DNA of 64,000 bases from Bacillota bacterium. Its GTDB lineage: Bacteria; Bacillota; Clostridia; Acetivibrionales; DTU013. The translations under genes and the position numbers were made by a program. The notes under the pieces are model-generated. The model was not told the DNA's origin. It was given only the letters and a program-made list of their open reading frames with translations, and searched no databases. Below, in pieces: positions 59,319 to 64,000 of this stretch. The DNA lies in the NCBI GenBank assembly GCA_023412665.1, contig JAEZCA010000042.1, positions 61,170 to 125,169 of the forward strand. Reading direction: 5' to 3'. Every line of letters begins with the position of its first letter. The first letter of the stretch is position 1.

Positions 59319-61325
59319 ATGCCCGAACTCAATAAAGCACCTTTTACAGTAATGAACAAAGCAATAGCGATCGAGTTTGATTCGCACCTCAGAAGCCGTG
59401 TGCTGCATCTCCACGCAGGAGAAGCCAATGCACTGGGGAGCTTTGAAAACTCACACTATCTTGTGACCGGCAATGGAATTGTTGATGACTTTAGTATGTT
59501 TTCAGCGGAAAGCGAAGAAATAAACGATAAATATGGACATGGAGTACAGTACACGATTTCCGGAACTGCCGGCAATATTGAAAAGCTGCTCACGTTATGC
59601 GCGTATGATATGTTTCCGTCAACCATTTTCATAAAGACTCAATTCTTGAATACAGGAAAGAGCGATGTTGAAATAACCGGATGGGTAAGCAGCCGATATA
59701 CCATAAATTCCACTGAAAAGGACGAGGAAAAGCTTTTCTGGTCCTTCCAGGGCGCTTCTTATGAGTCGAGGCCCGATTGGATATTGCCGCTGGGCAATGG
59801 CTTTACAAGAGGCAATTTTATGGGCATGAACGATGCCGACTATGGCGGAGGCATACCGGTCACCGATGTTTGGAGACGAGACATAGGCCTGGCGGTAGGT
59901 CATTGTGAGAACATTCCGAAGCTGGTGAGCCTGCCGGTAGAGGTTTCCGGCGGAAAGGCTGCCTTCTCAGTCGCGTCGGATATGAATAAACGGCTTGCGC
60001 CGGGTGAAGGACTGGATATCGACGAAACATTTGTCATGGTGCATGATGGTGATTTTTTCAATATGATGTCTGAATACAGGCGTATTATGGAAACCCGGGG
60101 GCTTGTATTTGCGCCTATAAACAATGAAGCATATGAGGTCGCCTGGTGTTCATGGGGGTATGAGCGCGATTTCAAGGTCTCTCAAATATATGAAGCCCTT
60201 CCCATGGTAAAGGAGCTGGGCATTAAGTGGGTCTGCCTTGATGACGGATGGCAATATGAGGAAGGGGATTTTGAGCTTTCAAAGGAAAGGTTCCCCGATG
60301 GAGATGAAGGAATCAAGGAATTTGTTAGAAAGCTCCATGCGCAGGGATTAAAAGTACAGCTGTGGTGGATACCGATGGCATGCGACCCCAAATCCCTGTA
60401 TTATCAGGCTCACCCTGACAGTGTCATACTCGATGCAGACGGAAACAAGCAGGATATAACATGGTGGGATAATTATTACCTGTGCCCGGCCTGTGATGAT
60501 GTAAAAGAAGTAACAAGGAAGATGGTAAGAAAAATACTGCAGGACTGGGATTTTGACGGTATCAAGATAGACGGCCAACACCTTAACGCCGCACCGTTAT
60601 GCTACAACAAGGCCCATTACCACGAACGCCCCGAGGAATCATACGAAGCAGTGCCGGATTTCTTCAGGCTGATCTACGAGGAAGCAAAGCAAATAAAGAA
60701 GGATGCTCTTATAATGTTCTGCCCATGTGGTACATGCTGTTCTGTTTATACAATGCCGTTTTTCGATATGCCGGTAGCATCAGATCCTCTGAGCTCCTGG
60801 CAGGTAAGGTCGAGGGGGAAGGTATTTAAGGCTCTTATGGGAGGCAGGATCCCATATAACGGCGACCATGTCGAGATGAGTGATGGAGAGTGTGATTTTG
60901 CATCCACAGTGGGTACAGGCGGCGTTATAAACACCAAATTTACCTGGCCCGTAGGATCAAGTCCGGTTTCAATCGTAAAGACCGGCGCCAACTATGATCT
61001 CGGCCCGGAAAAGGAAGCATTGTGGCGCAAATGGATCGGAATATATAACGATAAAAAACTTTCGTCGGGCGAATATATCGGCGATCTGTACAGCCTGGGA
61101 TTTGATGTTCCGGAGTGCCATGTCATAAGGCAATCCGGCAGAATGTACTATTCATTCTATGCCGACAGCTTTTCCGGCGAAGTGGAATTGAGAGGGCTGG
61201 ATGACAGGCATCATATCGTTTATGACTATGTCAATGAAAAGGTCATCGCAAAACTTGAGCCGGGAGAAAACAGGATAAGCATCGATTTCCGCAAATATGC
61301 CTTGCTCGAAGTGAGCGAAGCGTGA
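59319..61325 (+). CDS. Glycoside hydrolase family 36 (alpha-galactosidase / alpha-N-acetylgalactosaminidase-like)
   Basis: A 668-residue cytoplasmic enzyme (no signal peptide). The N-terminal beta-sandwich is followed by a TIM barrel with KWVCLDDGWQYEEGD and the nucleophile in WDFDGIKIDGQHLN. A probable acid/base Asp lies in PVASDPLSSWQVRSRG. GH36/melibiase enzymes cleave alpha-linked galactose or GalNAc from imported oligosaccharides. ATG 59319 follows GGGGGAAA, so the reading from 59244 is rejected. Substrate (Gal or GalNAc) cannot be told with certainty, but the AgaS-like neighbour favours an amino sugar. Confidence 0.9.
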   Translation: MPELNKAPFTVMNKAIAIEFDSHLRSRVLHLHAGEANALGSFENSHYLVTGNGIVDDFSMFSAESEEINDKYGHGVQYTISGTAGNIEKLLTLCAYDMFPSTIFIKTQFLNTGKSDVEITGWVSSRYTINSTEKDEEKLFWSFQGASYESRPDWILPLGNGFTRGNFMGMNDADYGGGIPVTDVWRRDIGLAVGHCENIPKLVSLPVEVSGGKAAFSVASDMNKRLAPGEGLDIDETFVMVHDGDFFNMMSEYRRIMETRGLVFAPINNEAYEVAWCSWGYERDFKVSQIYEALPMVKELGIKWVCLDDGWQYEEGDFELSKERFPDGDEGIKEFVRKLHAQGLKVQLWWIPMACDPKSLYYQAHPDSVILDADGNKQDITWWDNYYLCPACDDVKEVTRKMVRKILQDWDFDGIKIDGQHLNAAPLCYNKAHYHERPEESYEAVPDFFRLIYEEAKQIKKDALIMFCPCGTCCSVYTMPFFDMPVASDPLSSWQVRSRGKVFKALMGGRIPYNGDHVEMSDGECDFASTVGTGGVINTKFTWPVGSSPVSIVKTGANYDLGPEKEALWRKWIGIYNDKKLSSGEYIGDLYSLGFDVPECHVIRQSGRMYYSFYADSFSGEVELRGLDDRHHIVYDYVNEKVIAKLEPGENRISIDFRKYALLEVSEA

Positions 61326-61372
61326 TTTTTACAGCTATGGTAACACAATAAAAATAAACATGAGGTGATAGT

Positions 61373-62626
61373 ATGAGCGCGATTACTGCAATTCTTATCG
61401 GTGCCGGTTTAAGAGGCGAGATCTATGCCGGTTATGCACTGCGATACCAGGATGAATTGAAAATCATTGGCGTTGCTGAGCCGGACCCTGAAAGAAGAGA
61501 AAGGTTCAAGGCACAGCATAATATCAATGATGAAAATTGCTTCGAGAGCTGGGAAGAGCTGCTCAGCAGACCAAAGATGGCGGATGCAGCCATTATCTGC
61601 ACCCAGGACAGGATGCACTTCGAACCGACGATGAAGGCAATGGAGCTCGGCTATGAAATACTGCTTGAGAAGCCGATGTCTTCAGACCCGAAGGAATGCA
61701 TCAGGCTTGGCAGTTATGCAAACGAGCATAACAGGATATTGAACATTTGCTATGTTTTGCGCTATACTCCATTCTTCATGACCTTGAAAAAATTGCTGAG
61801 AAGCGGAAAAATAGGCAGGCTGATCTCGGTGCAGCATAATGAAAATGTAGGATACTGGCATATGGCCCACAGCTTTGTACGCGGAAATTGGAGCAACTCG
61901 GATAGATCGAGCTCGATGATACTGCAAAAGTGCTGCCATGATATGGACATACTGCGCTGGCTTATTGGGGCTGACTGTACAAATATTTCATCCTTTGGTG
62001 AGCTGACGCATTTCAATGCGGAGAATGCACCTGAAGGGGCTCCATTAAGATGCCTTGATGGGTGTAAACATAAAAACGAATGTGCTTATTATGCACCTAA
62101 ACTGTATCTTACCGAAGAAACTGATTGGCCTACTTCAGCAATCAGCAACGACAGCAGCTATGAGGCCCGTTATAAGGCGCTGAAGGAAGGACCATATGGC
62201 AGATGCGTCTACCATTGCGACAACAACGTAGTAGATCACCAGGTAGTCACTATGGAATTTGCAAATAGTGTTACTGTAGCTTTCACTATGTGCGCATTCA
62301 CAAACGAGATAAGCAGGACCATCAAACTGATGGGTACTGAAGGTGAGATCAGAGCAGCCATGGAAAAGGGCGAGATAGAGATCAAAAATTTCTCCACCGG
62401 CAACGTAGAGGTGATACGTCTCCCAGAGGAAAAAACGGGGCACGGCGGCGGTGATGATGGTATCATGATGGATTTCGTCAGCCTTGTCCGGTCCGGTAAA
62501 TCGGATGCCGGTTATGGCATCGACGAATCGGTCCACAGCCATCTCATGGCTTTTGCAGCGGAGAAAGCAAGACTTGAGAAGAAGATAATCAACATGGAAA
62601 AATATGCGGATGAGTTCGGGCAGTAA
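61373..62626 (+). CDS. Gfo/Idh/MocA family protein
   Basis: A 417-residue NAD-dependent fold: ILIGAGLRGEIYAGYAL (Rossmann loop), AAIICTQDRMHFEPTMKAM, EILLEKPMSS (EKP motif) and LRYTPFFMTLKKLL. A Cys cluster, RCLDGCKHKNECAYYAPKLY, may bind zinc. GH109 alpha-N-acetylgalactosaminidases share this fold and use NAD for catalysis, so a glycosidase is possible as well as an oxidoreductase. GAGGTGATAGT precedes ATG 61373. Confidence 0.88.
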   Translation: MSAITAILIGAGLRGEIYAGYALRYQDELKIIGVAEPDPERRERFKAQHNINDENCFESWEELLSRPKMADAAIICTQDRMHFEPTMKAMELGYEILLEKPMSSDPKECIRLGSYANEHNRILNICYVLRYTPFFMTLKKLLRSGKIGRLISVQHNENVGYWHMAHSFVRGNWSNSDRSSSMILQKCCHDMDILRWLIGADCTNISSFGELTHFNAENAPEGAPLRCLDGCKHKNECAYYAPKLYLTEETDWPTSAISNDSSYEARYKALKEGPYGRCVYHCDNNVVDHQVVTMEFANSVTVAFTMCAFTNEISRTIKLMGTEGEIRAAMEKGEIEIKNFSTGNVEVIRLPEEKTGHGGGDDGIMMDFVSLVRSGKSDAGYGIDESVHSHLMAFAAEKARLEKKIINMEKYADEFGQ

Positions 62627-62678
62627 TGTCGCTGACCATTCTCGCAAAGATATTTTCATACGATGAGGAGCATTTTGC

Positions 62679-63656
62679 ATGTATTTTCTCGGTATTGACG
62701 GCGGCGGTACAAAAACTGCTTTTGAGATCATAGATGAAAACGGTAACATATTATCTTCAATAAAAACATCCACCTGCGATTATTTGCAGATTGGGAAGGA
62801 AAACTTCGGAAAAATGATCGGAGAGGGTGCTTTAGGTGCCTGTGAAAAAGCAAACATTAGTATGTCCGATGTTGACTTTACCTGCATCGGTGTGCCAAGC
62901 TTCGGCGAGATCGCTTCAGATGTGCCGGAGCTCATAGCTAAAGCGAAGGAAGCTTTGCGGAGTGACAGGGTCGAATGTGTCAATGATGTAGAGGTAGCCT
63001 GGGCAGGCTCCCTTGCCTGCAAACCCGGGATCAATATCCTCGCAGGCACAGGCTCGATGGCGTACGGAGCCGACCAGAAAAACAACTCCGTCAGAGTCGG
63101 AGGATGGGGATGCTTTTGCGGTGATGAGGGTTCGGCATACTGGCTTGGCAAGAAGCTGATAGAGCTGTTTTCAAAACAGGCGGATGGCAGGATACCAAAA
63201 GGAAGGACATATGATATCGTATGTAAAAAATTCGGCTTGACATCAGATTTTGACTTCATATCCGTCGTACTTAACGATCTGGAATGTAAAAGGGATGAGA
63301 TCGCAAAGCTCCAGCTGTTGCTTAACGAAGCTGCCGATCAGGGGGATGTCTATGCGGTGGAGATGTACAAACAGGCCGCATGTGAACTTGGTCTTATTGT
63401 TGCTGCAGTTATTGGTAAGTTGGATTTCAATGCCGATGAAACGATAAAGGTTTCGTATTCCGGAGGTATTTTTAAAGCCGGAGATCTGATATTTGCTCCG
63501 TTGAAAGAATACCTCAGGGATCATGACATCACATACAGCGAACCGCTGTTAAGCCCTGTATCAGGCGCTGCATTAAAAGCAATGTATGCCTGTGGTTGCA
63601 GCCAAAGCGATATTATTGTCGAAAACCTACGCAGACAGGAAAAATTGATAGGTTAA
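62679..63656 (+). CDS. BadF/BcrA-type sugar kinase (N-acetylhexosamine kinase-like)
   Basis: A 325-residue ASKHA kinase: GIDGGGTKTAFEIIDENG (phosphate 1), INILAGTGSMAYG (phosphate 2) and GGWGCFCGDEGSAYWLGK are standard for N-acetylglucosamine-type kinases. It probably phosphorylates the free (amino)sugar released by the GH36 or Gfo protein. GAGGAGCATTTTGC precedes ATG 62679. It is the last gene of the block and stops 2 bases before MITE copy D. Confidence 0.9.
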   Translation: MYFLGIDGGGTKTAFEIIDENGNILSSIKTSTCDYLQIGKENFGKMIGEGALGACEKANISMSDVDFTCIGVPSFGEIASDVPELIAKAKEALRSDRVECVNDVEVAWAGSLACKPGINILAGTGSMAYGADQKNNSVRVGGWGCFCGDEGSAYWLGKKLIELFSKQADGRIPKGRTYDIVCKKFGLTSDFDFISVVLNDLECKRDEIAKLQLLLNEAADQGDVYAVEMYKQAACELGLIVAAVIGKLDFNADETIKVSYSGGIFKAGDLIFAPLKEYLRDHDITYSEPLLSPVSGAALKAMYACGCSQSDIIVENLRRQEKLIG

Positions 63657-63787
63657 CATAACGAGGCGGTGAGTATATCTCCCGCCTCGTTGATACGCGC
63701 GGAGGTAAGAAAAATTTACTACTAAGCGTAATTTGCGTAGCAAATTATCGCCTAATCGAAAAATTTTCTTTGAACGATGCGTTATAA
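63657..63787 (+). mobile_element. MITE-like element, family 1, copy D
   Basis: A 131-bp element with left end CATAACGAGGCG and right end GATGCGTTATAA. It lacks the central section of copies A-C and has about 40 bases (CTAAGCGTAATTTGCGTAGC and onward) in place of CTACAATCG. It has the same orientation as copy C and forms the right boundary of the five-gene block. Confidence 0.82.
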
Positions 63788-63802
63788 GCCCTTAACATCA
63801 AA

Positions 63803-63830
63803 ATCCCTCAAACACATATGTTTGAGGGAT
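63803..63830 (-). terminator. Intrinsic terminator of the gene entering from the right edge
   Basis: ATCCCTCAAACA pairs perfectly with TGTTTGAGGGAT (4-base loop). On the minus strand, a TTTTGATG run follows. Confidence 0.75.
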
Positions 63831-63894
63831 CTTTACTGATGCTGATTCATCCGGTGTGTCCGGCATGGGCTTAAAGATCACATGGATATTCGTT

Positions 63895-64000
63895 TTAGTT
63901 CAGATCAATAAACTTTGCCGTTATGCCTTCCAGGCTGTTGAGATCTTTAACCAGAGCCTCAACATCTTCCTTGCTGCCATAAGGCTGCAATACGATGATT
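63895..64000 (-). CDS. C-terminal end of an unidentified protein (rest outside window)
   Basis: On the minus strand the last 35 codons read IIVLQPYGSKEDVEALVKDL then NSLEGITAKFIDLN and a stop at 63895. The frame is open to the window edge and a terminator follows in the right place, so this is a real gene end. The family is not recognisable from this short piece. Confidence 0.6.
   Translation of the reverse strand, partial: IIVLQPYGSKEDVEALVKDLNSLEGITAKFIDLN

Overview
The window reads as chromosome of an anaerobic, endospore-forming clostridium. It carries a SASP gene, YtxC, sigma-H and CotS-type coat genes, together with SLH, amphi-Trp, DUF1540, DUF378 and DUF3343 proteins of the kind common in Clostridia. 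RBSs are strong (AGGAGG-like), TTG and GTG starts are frequent, and a cysteine T-box is present. One secreted protein carries both a cohesin-like and a dockerin domain, which points towards the cellulosome-forming clostridia (Acetivibrio/Ruminiclostridium relatives). That placement is inference; no rRNA is present.

Bases 1-11100 hold housekeeping and regulatory genes: a U32/DUF3656 protein (cut by the left edge), a dUTPase-fold protein, an orphan adenine methyltransferase, a degenerate response regulator, an LtaS-like enzyme, a Nudix-like protein, YigZ, a CoA-binding protein, an orphan histidine kinase and YebC. Bases 11200-26900 hold an SLH-only protein with a long leader, spore and small conserved clostridial proteins, YtxC, a P-loop/Asp23 fusion, an iron alcohol dehydrogenase, a DUF4397 protein, an Ogg-type glycosylase and several unknowns. 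Between 21.6 and 22.7 kb is a gene-free stretch with a promoter-driven structured RNA, tandem repeats and two MITE-like elements.

Bases 27085-29821 are a cysteine T-box followed by cysE and cysS. In many Firmicutes cysS is followed directly by mrnC, rlmB and sigH. Here an island of about 8.5 kb for a spore-surface polysaccharide lies in between: two GT4 glycosyltransferases (one fused to UDP-glucose dehydrogenase), a UDP-glucuronate epimerase-like enzyme, two CotS-family kinases and two small proteins. The ancestral order then resumes with mrnC, an rlmB carrying an unusual repeat-rich N-terminus, and sigH, followed by tRNA-Gly(CCC) and tRNA-Thr(GGT).

Bases 43928-47160 contain a secreted phosphoesterase-cohesin-dockerin protein and then a stretch of gene remnants. 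Bases 47161-63656 are a carbohydrate-utilisation locus: YesM/YesN-type two-component system, CUT1 ABC importer without its ATPase, two near-identical HAD phosphatases around an MgtC-like protein, GatZ/KbaZ, an AgaS-like SIS protein, a GH36 enzyme, a Gfo/Idh/MocA protein and a BadF-type sugar kinase. Together they suggest uptake and breakdown of an alpha-linked galactose or N-acetylgalactosamine glycan.

Repeats shape the window. One MITE-like family ending in TATAACG/CGTTATA has four copies, and two of these bracket the five-gene catabolic block. A second MITE-like family of about 150 bp begins TGTGCAAAA and has two copies. GGGGAC palindromes are scattered, one of them in frame inside a gene. 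Low-complexity tandem repeats have expanded inside the linkers of at least six proteins.
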